From: Cylicocyclus nassatus
Lineage: Eukaryota; Nematoda; Chromadorea; Rhabditida; Strongylidae
Direction: 5' to 3'
Length of the DNA: 64,000 nucleotides
NCBI GenBank assembly: GCA_958299035.1
Contig: CATQJL010000001.1
Location: 79,691,594-79,755,593, forward strand
Notes under the pieces: generated by a model
The model's input: the letters and a program-made list of their open reading frames with translations, nothing else
Database searches by the model: none
Told to the model about the DNA's origin: nothing
Translations under genes and position numbers: made by a program
Shown: one piece after another, positions 32,989 through 47,605 of the stretch
Numbering within the stretch: position 1 is the stretch's first letter
How the letters are laid out: each line of letters starts with the position of its first letter

Positions 32989-34034
32989 GCTGGAGCTTTT
33001 CATCCAAGCAATTGTTTTCATATGTCATGGCTTATTCAAAATTGAGTGCGCAAGAATATTTTTTGATGCACCAAAATTTATGATAACCATATACAAAATG
33101 TCTCAAAAATGTGCATACTGTTTGATTGTTTTTGACACTCTTGTCATGAAGTCTTTGGAGAAGCTTTAGGTCCATTTTGTTAAGCTGACTCTAAGTTAGA
33201 TTAATAGTACGGAACAAATCACCGATCTCCTTTTCGTTACTGTACGATCACGATGGAAACTTCCTGCATATGCCGTCACTATGAAAAAGCTGCCGTTTAG
33301 ATAATTTCAAAGAATTTGAAGAGATGTGTAATAGGATTTCATAGACGATAAGTCTAATACCCAACCTTCCACAAAGATGCGAACCTTTCTGAACGATGTT
33401 TACAAATTTTTTAGGAGCATCGAAAAAAGCGCTGCTACTGCTTGCCTGGCAGAGCCTTTCAACTAAGAATTATGATAAGAAGCAAACTTCATATTTATAG
33501 TTTGCAATTCAAATTAGCCTGATGTGACAATTTTGGTTCGTTTTGTTTACTTTTCAGAAAAAACCTGGCTTTTTTGGCTTAAAATCCTCTTCATAGTTTT
33601 TACCGTAATCGTGCAGTAATGATAAGGGATCGGTGATTTGATTTGCTCCATACAGTAAATCCAACTTGTGGCCAGCACTATTGAATGGTGTTTGCAGCTT
33701 TTCTAAAGAGTTTATAGTAAAGGGATTATTGAAAATTCAACAGCGCTCACGTTTTTGGAACACTTTGTAGATGAAATTCTTGTTTTATTACAACCAATCA
33801 ACTATGGATATTACTCAAACAACCATTAAATTTCGTCACTTTTCTTGTGGTTTTCTTTCCAATACAAAATTTCGTTCAGCTGTCGAATTATTGCCAAAGC
33901 AGAGTTTTTGACAAAACCAAAAAAAAGAGCTCCGTTATTTCAATTATCACGTTTTCAAGCATTTCTGGGAAAAGCTACGGCAAATTGAACTAATTTTTGA
34001 AAAACGATCAGAATTTTTGCAACAACTCAAAATA
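32989..34034. other. No recognisable gene
   Basis: Downstream flank of the gene. AT-rich, with no motif-bearing frame and no repeat ends. Confidence 0.4.
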
Positions 34035-34744
34035 TTAGCTTGGTGCAAAAGTTCTTTCCGACCAAATTCAAAAATTCATAACTTGTTAAATCCTCAACGA
34101 GACTGCAAGATTTAAATTTTGCTTGAGAGAGGAACTCATGCTCTTTGCAACTATCCTTGAACTGTTCGTTAATGTTTACAAATTAAGGAGATAGAAGCTC
34201 AAAACCAAAATCACTCGAAATTTGAATTTTTCGTGTAGGGTCATAAAAAATCGGAGATCTGCAACAAAAATCGGAGCAGTCAGGATTGCAGGTTCTTTCA
34301 CCAGCTCTTTCTAACGGTGCAAAGTTTGCGCTGATTGAGCGCCTCGATCAAAAGTTATGAATTTCGATCAAGCAATACAAAAAGGCGAATTTGATTTATT
34401 TTGGCATGTTTCAGGGAAATCATAACTTTTTATAGAGACGCTCAATCAGCGCAAACTTTGCACCGTTAGAAAGAGCTGGTGAAAGGACCTACAATCCTGA
34501 CTGCTCCGATTTTTGTTGCAGATCTCCGATTTTTTATGACCCTACACGAAAAATTCAAATTTTGAGTGATTTTGGTTTGAGCTTCTATCTCCTTAAGTTG
34601 TAAACTTTAACGGACATTTCAGGTAGAGATGCAAAGAGCATGAGTTTCTCTCTTAAGCAAAACTCAGATCTTGCAGATTCGTTGTGAATTCAACAAGTTA
34701 TGAATTTTTGAATTTAGGCGGGAAGAACTTTTGCACCAACCTAA
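34035..34744. mobile_element. Palindromic mariner-type MITE (GGTGCAAAAGTT ends)
   Basis: TTAGCTTGGTGCAAAAGTTC at the left and the inverse of TTAGGTTGGTGCAAAAGTTC at the right, flanked by TA (34033-34034 and 34745-34746). The two arms are near-perfect complements over about 345 bp. TTAGGTTGGTGCAAAAGT is the classical mariner terminal sequence. There is no transposase. Confidence 0.93.
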
Positions 34745-34746
34745 TA

Positions 34747-35544
34747 TTAGGCTGGAAACTAAGTTTTGCAACTGGTCTCATAACTTCCCTTTCACTCAAC
34801 ATGGCGCAATCAAATTTTGCCACCGCGTTGGTTATTACGTAAGCTACAAGAGCAGCAGCTGTCCTACCAAATTCTGACGTCGCAGTGAGAGTTACGGTAG
34901 GTGCATGGTATGAAAAGGAAAAATTCAAAGTTTAACGGATTTGGCTGAAACTTGGCATAAGGGGGTTATCCGACATGCTAATCACGAAAACGATAGTAAA
35001 ATTGCGTGGTAAGGGCTTTTTTGTAGGATTACTGTAGGTGTACAATATGGGGTCTCACCCTAAACAAGGAAAAAGGCGTTAATTCAACAAATGAATGTGA
35101 TATTCGCGTTTGCCAGGTCAATTAACCTTACTATGTAAAGTCTCGGGGGGATTTGAGCTTCGGACTCTTTAGTCCAAGCAGCTCTTGCGTACATTGACTC
35201 GTTCGACTTTATGAGGACGCCAAATCTCGACATGCCCCTAAAATTTGTTTCTATCTTACTAGGCCAAAGGACTCAACCTCCAGCAATGATTTGTAGATGA
35301 ATCCGGATTACTGCCCATGGTCTAGTTGCCAAAGGCTTCATTTTAGCTTGAAACCCCAAAAATTCCCAAATTTCACTACTATTCGAAAAACGCCTGAAAC
35401 TTTTCTATTTCGTGTTCAAAATTTAGACATTTTGTGCTCACTTGTAGCTCACATTGCATTCTACATGATGCCAAAGTTTGAGTGCGCCATGTTGAATGAG
35501 AGTGAAGTTATGAAACAAGTTGCAAAACTTAGTTTTCATCCTAA
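34747..35544. mobile_element. TTAGGTTGGAAACT mariner-type element, copy 2
   Basis: 798 bp, aligning end to end with 19211-20018. Flanked by TA at 34745-34746 and 35545-35546. The left TA is the same TA that ends the preceding mariner MITE, so the two elements abut. Confidence 0.9.
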
Positions 35545-37709
35545 TATAAAATGACAAATTAACAGCTAGCCGATAGTACATAAAATACTAGTTCGTATTA
35601 AGACGATTCGTGCGCAAAGCTTTGGTTGCTGGATGAGAAGGAGACCTTTCAAGAGATTCAAACTTAATTATGGCTATGTGGAGCAACACGTAATTGTTTG
35701 TTATGTAAAATAAAAACATTTTTCTTTTCTAGTGATTTTAACTTGTTTTTATAGCTACTTCCAGCTGTCACTGGCGAGAAACACTAATGAAGAAAAGCTT
35801 TGCTCAAACGCTTGTGCTTATGCTACATACTTTGCATAAGAGTGGCAAACGTAATTGCATTGAGGTGATCCAAAAATAATCACCTAGAGAATGATAGTAA
35901 TGGGGGGTAATGGGACACTTCGATTTTTTGCAGTTTCGATGACTTTTTTCCTGATAAACAATAAAAACCAGCAGTAAAGATAACTTGCCTGAAGTGATTT
36001 ACGCAGATTATTCTGGTGGCAACTTGCAGCTCTATCCTACAGTCCTTCGCGCGGCGCTTTAAAAAGGTCAGACAGACTTTTTTGAGCGCCATCCGAATTT
36101 GTGATGCAGTACCTTGAAGTCCTTGGCATATGACATACCGTTCAAAAGTGCTTTCCAAGCTCTTTCTAATGATCTCTAAACCTGCAGAAATTCTTCATCA
36201 TTTTGAACAAAAGAGACAGATCGTAAAAGTGCAATATTTGGCGCAGATGTTCAAGCTAGAAAACGTGTTTGACCCACAATTTTTTGAAAACGAGGCTTTC
36301 TCGAGGTAAACTGCGTAAGTATGGACAGAGCTTAGCAGATCTTTCAATTGCCATTCGTCAAAGGAGAGCCCATTCGATCATCTCGAAGAAAGAATAAATA
36401 ATATGTCACCTAATACTTAATGCTCTATCTTTTGTTGCAAGCGTTAGGACCATCAGGCTAAAGTGGATCTGGTGACAGTCCCTTAACCCATTGGAGCGCA
36501 TATTTTTTTGGCAACCTTACTTGTTCTACTGGCGTTGCTGCTTCAAGCAACGCCGCAGTACAAAATACTTGAAATTACGAGCTTAAATTTTGAGCACTTA
36601 TGAACACGACGACATGCGACACTGCTATCTATAGACCTCGATCAGAAGATTTGAATATGTGCGATTAGAAAATTTGGATATGTGTTAACATCTCCCAAAA
36701 CATAGACATCCAATTGATTATTCTCTTTAAGAACACTACATTCATTCTTTAGTTTCCCATTGCTCTCAGATCACTAATAAAGAAGTTTTCATTTTTTAGT
36801 TCTGACACTGGCATGTCAGGGACTTTGGAGTATGGCAGCGCAAAAAGCGCTGGCGTTCAAAAAAGTCTTTGTAACAATTTCGAAGCGCCGCTCGAGGGAT
36901 TATGGGTGGGATGTGGCAAGGTGCTATAGCATGCGAATGTCGTTTTATACAATGGCATTGATACTATTGCTTGTTTACAGTTGATCAGAAAGAAATTTCT
37001 GAATGTTTGAAAATTCATTGGTGCGCCATTAGTTTTGAATCACCCCAGTAAAGCAATTTTTCCACTGAAATCGTGTTAAACGATTTGCATACCCCGGCTG
37101 CACTTGCATTATTGCTGTGGGTCTTTCCAAAGAATTCATATACTCATATATCCATAGCCTCCCATTTCCAGAGAAAAAAGTTTTCTAATTGATCTATTGA
37201 GTTTTGGATGTAGAAAAGATTAATTTGAAAACTCTGAAAAAAATTGTGTGGTGGAAGTTTCACACATTTCAGTTACATAATCCTTTCATAGTTTTTTTGC
37301 ACTTGTTTCGCCCCTTTCTTCAGTGGACTAAATTTTGGAGCACTATTGTTACCCGTGCAGCATAAACGAGTCACTTCGTTTTTGCCTTTCAGACGAGTTT
37401 GTCTATGAAATCTGCAATTAGAGCAAGATCGTATGCAAACACGTCCGGTATAACAACTTTCCGGTTACCAAAAACAGCTGCTCGGGATAACTGCGCTTCG
37501 AACTTTCCACAACTACCTGACCTTCCAAAACCGCTCAGAGCAAAACTGTGCCTGAAAACTCAAAGTTTTTGTGGAGTTTCCCGGCTTTAAAGATTGTTGA
37601 AGAAAAGGAGCTGGAAAAGCGATTTCGCTAAAACAGCGACTAGTTGCAGGAGTCTGTAACTCTTGTAACTCTACCTATTTTGGCGGCCATTAGCTGAATG
37701 AATTAGGCA
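35545..37709. other. No recognisable gene
   Basis: Over 2 kb of AT-rich DNA. TTAACCCATTGGAGCGCA at 36483 resembles a TTAA-type element end, but no partner was found. No domain-bearing frame. Confidence 0.4.
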
Positions 37710-37716
37710 GCGAGGG

Positions 37717-37858
37717 GTGGAGGACTATATGTCGCCGAATTTTATAAAGTCCCGCGCGGATTCCCTGCAGGAACGCGTGTCCGCGCATGTACAAGGATGC
37801 GTATTTGTCGCAAATGACCGCTGGGACCGCCCTTTTTCGGCGACATATAGTCCTCTAC
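37717..37858. mobile_element. Short MITE with 22-bp inverted ends
   Basis: GTGGAGGACTATATGTCGCC at the left and its near-exact complement ending near 37858 bracket about 95 bp of GC-rich DNA. No convincing target duplication, so the superfamily is unassigned. Confidence 0.65.
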
Positions 37859-39282
37859 ACGGAAGCGAATCGCGCCGTAGCTGGAGGAAATTGCTGTGCA
37901 GGACTCCAGCAATCTCAATGTCGAGAAACACAAAAAAAAGCATTTTTTGGCTTTTCAGGCACGATCCTAAACTCAGCCATCAAAAGACCAAGGAGTTATG
38001 GAAAGCTCTCAATTGCAAACTTGGCTAGACAGTGCCTTTAGCAAAAAAGTTATTTGATGGTCTGCCTTGGATGCGTCTTTACCCTCAGCGACTGTCTATG
38101 ATTATGGTATGAGTATTTATAAGTTCATGAAATTTCAAACTTGAAAAACCTAGAGCGTGTTCAAAAAATTGCAAGTGCTAAATTTTTGAAGTCCAGTTCT
38201 GCATAAAGACAAGAAGAGGTAGAAATGGCATTGTTAACATGAAATTATGGATTGGCTCACACTAGTTCATGTATGATTAGCGAAAGGTGAAGCGAGAGAG
38301 GTGCGGTCATAAGCATTTGCAGAGCATTGCTATGCTGAAAAAAACATGGTAAAACCAGACGAAAAAGGGAAACGAAAAAAGCGAGAGAACTGCATAATTT
38401 CCACCAAAGCGGCAGAGCAGAATGAAGTTTTTTCTCGAAGCTTCTTCAAAATTTTCTCCTTTTTTTTCTTTTCTTTTTCCATCAAGTCGGCAACCAATAT
38501 GGCTATGCAAAAGGAACCTTTTGTGCAATATTAATGGCTATATGGAATTTTTTGAGTCACAAGCCGTGCAAATCGCTGTATTTAAATGCGATGCCTTCCT
38601 TACCAAATCCTCCAAACTGTAGCGGTCCTAACTTTGTTTCCATATACCTATCTCAACATTTACAAATTGCAGAGCTGAATGAAACATTAGCGGCATTCTA
38701 TGCGTATAAAATACCAGTGCGTCACCTCTGCTCGGCAGAGGCTCGTCCTGGCTCTACTATCCACATGCCTTCCCTAAAATGATGGCTTTGAAACTAACCT
38801 CGCAATGCCGATCATCACGAATGAAATGTAAACAACTATTCATTCCAAAAGCTTTTTCATATAAGATTGGTGACTTTGAGGAAAAAAGTATTTTCCAGAA
38901 AATTAAATGCGATTCTGAATCTGTTACTGGGGTTATAATGGCTTGATAGTCGCTATAAAGATGATGGCAAGCGTGAGTTACATCTCTGAGCAAAAATTTC
39001 CTCACATTCCCAAGTAAAACTTTGTCAAATCGATCATCTACGCAATTATTCCTTTTTTGGCGCCGATCTTGCATAAAAGTAACTTTTTTCTCACTTTTCG
39101 GGCTGGAGTCCATGATTTGCGGTTTTACTTGCTAAACGAAACCATGACTTAGAAAAAAGTCCAATTCCAGGCCCTTGGCGCGAAATGGCGCGTGGATCCG
39201 TTTGGCGCACAATTGCACAGGTTCCAGTCGACGGATCGGCTTGTGCTTTTGCACATTTTACCTACATGCTGATAGGGTGCTA
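37859..39282. other. No recognisable gene
   Basis: AT-rich. Open stretches up to 118 codons on the minus strand (38757-39113) have no domain I recognise and no splice-supported partner. Confidence 0.4.
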
Positions 39283-39475
39283 CAATACCGCTCATAATTC
39301 GTCAAAAAAGTCGCCGGACTGCGGCGCATTCCGCCACACTCCGCCACAGTGTGCCAGAGTGTGGCGCACTCTGCCGCACTCCGGCGCACTCTGCCACACT
39401 CCGGCACACTGTGGCGGAGTGTGGCGGAGTGCGCCGCAGTCCGGCGACTTTTTTGACGAATTATGAGCGGTATTG
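39283..39475. mobile_element. Palindromic MITE CAATACCGCTC, complete copy
   Basis: CAATACCGCTCATAATTCGT and its inverse, with TA on both sides (39281-39282, 39476-39477), bound 193 bp. The first 75 bp or so of each arm are nearly perfect complements. The interior is built of a short GC-rich unit (GCCRCACTCCG). A truncated copy lies at 47056-47180. Confidence 0.9.
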
Positions 39476-39533
39476 TACTTCCAAAATTCTAGCTGAAGGC
39501 CTTTGCTGGAACTCGCTCTACAATTACGAAAAA

Positions 39534-41528
<1,995 letters not shown>

Positions 41529-41537
41529 GAAATTTTT

Positions 41538-41670
41538 GGGTAGAGGAACGAACACCTCAATAGGCCTCGCCTTCGCGGTCTGCTGTTCCTTTTGTCGTTC
41601 TGTTATGCATCGTGTTAGGACCAGTAGGCCGCGGAGGCGGTGCCTAATTGAGGTGTTCGTTCCTCCACCC
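41538..41670. mobile_element. Mutator-type (MULE) MITE with 9-bp TSD
   Basis: 133 bp with ends GGGTAGAGGAACGAACACCT and the inverse of GGGTGGAGGAACGAACACCT, flanked by the perfect 9-bp repeat GAAATTTTT (41529-41537 and 41671-41679). A 9-bp TSD is the hallmark of Mutator-like elements. No coding capacity. Confidence 0.85.
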
Positions 41671-41679
41671 GAAATTTTT

Positions 41680-43192
41680 GATAGCAATTGCATCTAATTT
41701 CAATAGTGGCCGCTATCAAAGATTTGCACGGTGATGGAGCGTTCCGTTACCCACTCTCGAACAAGGGCCACTGCAGTTGGATCGCAATTCTTTGACATGT
41801 CTACAAATACAGTATTGCTGTTTATTCCGTAAGAACGCACACTCTTACCACGTCTACAAAACGGTTCAGCATCTAGATTGATAGCCCGATGGATGCTTAA
41901 GGCGCCCTTAAACTAACTCAGGCCTGCCCGGGAGGGAGGGGAAGGGGATGGAGTGAATTGGGTTTCCCTATAATTTTGTGCTCTATCTGAATGTCTTCAA
42001 TGCGCTGGAAAGCATAGTTTTATCGTAAACATGCAAAAGGTACATCTCCAGAAAGCTAAACGAGCGTCGTTTGTATTGAAAAGCATTAAGTTGCTGCTGT
42101 TGAGGTTCAAAATTTGTACGTGCAAAAACATGCGATGCTCTACTCAATAGTTAGTTTCATTAAAGTATGCACTTTCGTTTACCACTGACATTGAATGTAC
42201 AGCTCTAGCAAGACGAAATTTTGCAAAGCTAGCCAGTTTGCACATCGACCACTATTCTCGAGTTTATCAGCAATCAATTCAATTCCTATGGTTGCAGTTT
42301 TCATCGTTCCGCTTGGTTCTATCTTTCCATTACAGCTTGGATACAAGCATTGGAATGATTGCTCAAAAAATTTTGATGCTTAGCAGCAATCTTATAACTT
42401 CACGATGGCATCAATCTATGTTATGTGAATAAGAACGGCATTAGAACAATACGAAATAAAAGCATGGTCAAGCAAACTGCTATACCTTCTACAGTATGTA
42501 AAGCGCCTTATACAGTATGTATAGGCCTAACGTTAGCGAAGTGGCCATTTCTTGGAAAGAAAGAAAAAAACTTTCGAGTTTCTAATTCGTTTCAAAAATT
42601 TGTGCCGTTTATAGCTACCGCTGTATGAAAATAAAGGCAGAAAAGCAAAAGGTAGAAATCAGAAAGAAATTCAGTTTTCTCATTTTTCTCCTCTTTCACC
42701 CCCGTTTTCCCTCTGTGGTTCTGCGATCGTCATACACGACTAAATTTTTAAGTGCTGTACCTAAAAGTCAATGTGATGTTCGAATCTTGCTATTTTCGAA
42801 TTTCCAAAACAGCGTTTGGTAAACAACTTTTTTGAAAATTTATAGAAACATATGTAAAATGCGAGATAAGTTTCCTCATTTAAAAAAAAGTTTGTAAAAG
42901 TGGCTAAAATAGAACAACCTTAGGAGCCTTGAATGAAAACTTTGGCCATTGTCGTGATCGTCAAAAGATTTCGAAAAAGTCTGTACAAAGGAGGAAAAAA
43001 GGAAGAAAATTCGTTGGAAATTATCACAAAACGTTTTTTATTACGGCCCCCTAAGGCATAAGTCTAACACAGCACTCGCTTCCGTAATGATGTAATAAAA
43101 AAGATGTCCTTACCATTAGGGATTTTATGCGACTTTTGAACTCGCGTAAAAATTTAGATGTTTTATCATTAAAGAAAATGCTAATTTAGTCA
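41680..43192. other. Upstream region of the second secreted-protein gene; nothing recognised
   Basis: AT-rich. It contains a purine tract (GGGAGGGAGGGGAAGGGGAT, 41930-41949) and small open stretches without motifs. Confidence 0.4.
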
Positions 43193-43907
43193 ATGAAAAC
43201 GTTATTGTGCTCCTGGATTTTTCTGTATACTTCTACGTACTCCGCCCATTACTCGCTTATGGAAATATGTTTGGCACCGGCTCGGAGGTGTTCAAAATTT
43301 CCGTTTCGATGGCAGCTTTGCGTATCTATGATCGACACATTCAAAAGGGGTGATGCTATTACGCCTGTAAGTCTTTTTTCTTTCGTTGTCAAGCAGTGAT
43401 CGATCCAAGAGATAAAGCGTAACCAATTTTTATCATTCAAGAAATACAGCTGTGAGTTGGAAAAAGAAGCGCGGAATGTCTTAAAAGCAAAAAAGCTGAA
43501 AGATTACAATTACATAAAAGAATCAAGACGAAAACATAGTGGGGAGATGATTGTGAAATACAAGTAAGAAGTTTTACTTTTGAGATGGACATATCGTATT
43601 TCTTAATTTTTGGAATTCTAGAGTGGTTTACTACAATGTTATCAGCAAGATCGTCAATAATCTGCAGCAGGCTGTGGAAGTCGCGGTGGAACATTTGAAA
43701 AACATATTGAAGGAAACTACCTATGTAAGTAATGTCAAATAGCAAGTAACTTCAAAACATCATACATACTTTCGAATTATGAAATTTAACATCTATTCGT
43801 GAGGTTCTTAACGTAAAACTGTCAACAAGCATTGGTTCAAACCATCCACTTCACAACACTTCTCAATGCTTTTCTGCTCATCTTAGGTGAACGCATTTAT
43901 TTACTGA
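43193..43907 (+). CDS. Small secreted Cys-containing protein, four-exon gene, paralogue 2
   Basis: Predicted exons are 43193-43366, 43442-43563, 43622-43724 and 43887-43907, in phases 0, 2 and 0. The donors are GTAAGT, GTAAGA and GTAAGT, and the acceptors end in CAAG, TCTAG and CTTAG. The protein of about 139 aa has a hydrophobic leader (LLCSWIFLYTSTYS), then conserved Cys at MEIC, RCSKFP, QLC and KYSC, followed by a Lys/Glu-rich helical part and a C-terminal amphipathic segment (VEHLKNILKETTY). It shares intron positions and phases and the motifs CSKFP and TFKRGDA with the gene at 32370, in the same orientation 10.8 kb away, so the pair arose by duplication. A predicted extracellular role is inference; no family is recognised. 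The final exon is weakest. Confidence 0.72.
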
Positions 43908-44261
43908 GTTAAAAAAGCTTCAGTTCTGATCATTCTGTTCTGACGTCTTACTGGGTGAAATGCCTATCACAAGCATTAATCGCTTCTGCTTACTTTCATC
44001 CTTTCCATTTGAAATAGTCAGCGTTCCGGCTTAAAAAGTATGACGATAAATGCTTTTTAGCATAATTTATATCCTTAACAAGTTTTAAGCGTATTGATTT
44101 TTCGTTACCTTAGTTCAAAAATAAGAAATCATAAGCACCGACATCAGTTTTACTCCAATAACTCAAACATAGCTTAGACTCCCTAAGCCATACTTCAACG
44201 AATCATTTTTTCCATATTGTTTTTGTGATTAAAAGTCACATCAAAACGGCCCGCAAAAGAA

Positions 44262-44977
44262 ATGTCTCCGTTTTTGACCGTACTGCAAAAAAATCATTTA
44301 GAAGCTGCTTGGCAGCCGTGCAGTTTGGCTGTGAGTTCTGATTTTTTAACTCCTGAACATTATTCTTATTTATCCGCAAAATCCAAGTCCCTTCCGAAGT
44401 TGCCCAGACTCCAAACTGTAATGGTGCAATTTCTCCATTTCCTCTTATTAGTGGCGGTCCGAGGGGGGAGGGCGGGGGGCGCCAAGGGGTATCAAGAACC
44501 ACCCCAAAAAAATTTTCGGAGTGCGTGGGTGACGCCACGCACCTTCATTTGAAAAAATTTTTTGCCCCCCCCCCGGTCCGAAATCCTGGGACCGCCACTG
44601 CCTCTTATCTTCCGCTTTTGAAGTATCATCAGCTACATTCAGCCGCTCAAACGCTGAGTTTCTGCTTTCTCTACCTGCAAAGCGTTACTCCGGAAAGATC
44701 ATGGTTTTTTTTTCACGTCAAATCAACACGCTTAATGGCTTACTGTCGTTACAACATAGAAGTTAATCAACAATGCTATTAGATAGGGGGTGTTCGTTTG
44801 AACAAGAAACAGCTGATTCGATCAAGCGAGCATTTAAACATCTTTTCTAAGCGTTCAGCGAATGTTCTCAAGCATTCATTGAACGCTTCACAGCTGGGAG
44901 ACAATTTTGAGCTGCACATCCCAAAAGCTGAGTATGATCATGAGAGGTCGCTTGAAGTGGTATCTTCTCTCTTTGTG
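44262..44977 (+). other. Possible additional exons (weak)
   Basis: An ATG segment at 44262-44330 ends before GTGAGT. Another open segment, 44778-44977, ends at LEVVSSLF before GTGAGT. Acceptor-like CTATTAG and ACATTCAG precede segments in this area. They could belong to a third gene downstream of the pair, but no paralogue or continuous model supports them. A hAT MITE lies between them. Confidence 0.25.
44449..44600. mobile_element. hAT-type MITE with 8-bp TSD (AGTGGCGG family)
   Basis: 152 bp with ends (T/C)AGTGGCGGTCC and the inverse, flanked by perfect CCTCTTAT (44441-44448, 44601-44608). The first base of the left end is T where hAT ends have C. Poly-G and poly-C stretches lie in the interior. 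It is a different family from the CAGGGCCCGGCAC elements. Confidence 0.87.
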
Positions 44978-46724
44978 AGTATAATCAATTTTTACATTGA
45001 ACAATGAAGTAAATCTTATAAACGCAACGGCTCTTTTTTCTTGAAATTACTATTTGAAGCTTGGAAAGGAAAGTAAGGATTTTTTAGCACCCTGGTGTGC
45101 ACATGCAGTATTACTTGTAGACAGAAAATTGACCAATTGGTGACAAGACATAAAAAACTTACTTCTATCCGACTTCAAACTAGAATACCCAAAAAAGCAC
45201 GTGAGCCACTTTCCACAATCCTAGAGTCTTTCAGCAATGAAAACCATTTATTAGGCCATTTGTGAGAATAAATTCGTTTCCGACCCATATCAAGCTTACC
45301 GATTTGTTGCTCGTATACTTCTCATCAGCTTAAATGGATAAAATATGTGATAAGAGAGTAAGCTACCTAGACCTACTCTGTTGTTGCATATTAAGAGGGG
45401 TGGAATTAGCGCTGCTTGATACCCCGCCTCCTCCTTTTCTGAAAAGAACCCTGTAGGTAAACATCCTACCAATTTGCACTTTCTCCTATGTAACTTTCAT
45501 CTCATCAAGGCGACAATCGTCAGCTTTATGTGGTTCTGTTCTTTGAGCTTTTAGGAAATTCCGATGCACTTTATGCGCTTAGTTATACTTTAGGAAATCA
45601 ATACTTTATATAAATAACTTTCAACACATCAGAAATTGTGCAAGTTTATTTCATTTGCAAGTTGTGTTATGGTGTACCTCCCTTCATTTATGTTGGTTGT
45701 CATGGCTTTAATGTTGAGCGAAAATCTGTCTGTCAATAATTTCAGACAAGCTGCTTTTCATTTTAGCAAAAATTAATTAACACTAATACCTTTCTCTATT
45801 TTCGAAAGAACATTCAAAAGTGCAAATTTCATTAAGCAATTCAAATAATGTTCTAAATTTGCATTGCACTGTGCACATATGTATGAAAACACTACTGTTG
45901 GTGGGGCCGGAGAAGAAGGGAACTCCACTTTCAAGGACTGATTAAATGGCCTTTCTTGCTTGTTTCTCCCAAGTATGGCTAAGGTATAAGATCAACTGCG
46001 TCACATGCAAAACAGTCTCCTACAATGGTCTTTTGTATCTGTTTCATCTTTCATATGCTTTTAAACTTACATCGTATCCCCACAAAAGTTGTTCAGCCTT
46101 ACAGTAGAGGCAAAGTTTTTTGAAAGGAAATTTTGCACACAATATGCCGAACATGTTCACATATTTCCAGGAAGCTTAAACAGACCCTGAAATTCTTCTG
46201 ACTCCCTACAGTCTGGTAGATGTAAGGAAACACAATTTACAGATGCTAGATATACTTAAATAGCTTGAATAGTCGATTTCCAAAAATTTCACGCACTACA
46301 ACAGGATTCGAACTTTCTAGCAGTCTTTGCAATCTGTGCAAAGGATGCAAACCTCGGATGCATAGACTGCTCACATCTGCCCAAACCTTTTTCAAGTAGA
46401 GTGTTTCACCCTTCTCAAAAAATGTTTGCCTATAGAGAGAGCAGGGTTGAAAATCAGAGGTATAACATTAACAACACACCTCCTACAATCAAGGACCATT
46501 ATGTCTTTGTGCCTTTCCTTTGTAAGCAACAATTCACGGATTCTACTTCTTCAGCGTTTTATTAATCATTTTTTATTTCTCTATAATTCAGTAGTAAGTA
46601 GCTCGGAAGACAGTCGTTTAGTTTATGTAGAATATTACCTTTAATGTTTATTGTTGTCTATTGTTTGTTTATTTGCTTGTATCACACAAAGGATCGATGA
46701 ATGCAAAGCTAGATTTACGAAAAG
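44978..46724. other. No recognisable gene
   Basis: AT-rich. No repeat ends or domain-bearing frames seen. Confidence 0.4.
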
Positions 46725-46976
46725 CATACGGAATCCCCATGCTCACTTACCCCCCTGTGCCAACTCCCGACCCCGTAGGTGAACTCTGCAAAAAATATCG
46801 ATAAAAATCGATAAAATCGATATCGATCGATGACGAAAAGTAGCCTATGACACCCGCCGGGGCCCGAAGTGTATGTGTGCCAAGTTAGGTCCGGATCGGT
46901 TCAGAAATGGAATTTTCTATTCGGAACATACGTACAGACAAACAGACAAACAGACGTTCAGTTTCATAAATAAGTT
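46725..46976 (+). repeat. SINE/RTE-tail-like repeat, copy 3
   Basis: Shares ACCCCCCTGTGCCAACTCC, the ATCGATCGATGACGAAAAGT block and the CGTACAGACAAACAGAC tail with 20412-21030. The 5' end is truncated. Confidence 0.75.
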
Positions 46977-47055
46977 GATGCGTCTCGCCGAGCTGAATCG
47001 AACGGTGTCCTCGGATTCAGAATTAGTCCATTCTGAAGCGAGATATGGCTAAATT

Positions 47056-47180
47056 GACGATCATTCCGGCGCACTGCGGCGGAGTGTGGCGCACTCTGCC
47101 GCACTCCGGGGCACTGCGGGGGGGGGAGGGGGGAGTGCGCCGCAGTCCGGCGACTTTTTGACGAATTATGAGCGGTATTG
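47056..47180. mobile_element. Palindromic MITE CAATACCGCTC, truncated copy
   Basis: The right half including GACGAATTATGAGCGGTATTG and TA is intact. The left end is lost, beginning within the GC-rich core. A poly-G tract expands the middle. Confidence 0.8.
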
Positions 47181-47605
47181 TAATTATAAGATAATTGGGA
47201 AAGATGTGTGTAAGTTGGGCAATAGTTGTGATTTTTCTTCAAATTTTATTATTATAAATACTTCAGGAAATTATAAGATTTTTTCGTACAAATTACTGTG
47301 AACATTTGCACAAAAAATTACAGCATTTTCACTTATGAAAAATTGAATGGAGTTAAAATAACTATCAAGCTGCCTAACTTAACGACTGTGGTACCACCAA
47401 AGGCAGCCATAATTATAGATTCACCAATGACTGACCTCATTTTTATGCTGAATATTTAGCACGATAAAGGTCCTTCTTCATCCTAAAAATCTGACGATAA
47501 AATGAGTATACTCTTTTTAATTTAGCAGATCTGAAAAAAAAACACAAAATCAAAATTCGACCAAGGTGGAAGCTATGACAGTCTGCCGACATATTATTCA
47601 TCTCA
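47181..47605. other. No recognisable gene
   Basis: AT-rich sequence between two MITEs. No motif. Confidence 0.4.

Noticed and set aside
36483..36503. TTAA-type element starting TTAACCCATTGG
   Set aside because: No inverted partner was found downstream within the window.
39185..39466. 93-codon frame rich in HTP/CGGV
   Set aside because: It is a readthrough of the palindromic MITE core. The mirror frame on the other strand reads the same.
44262..44977. Third member of the secreted-protein family
   Set aside because: Exon-like pieces with GTGAGT donors exist, but no CSKFP or TFKRGDA motif is present. Kept only as a weak note.
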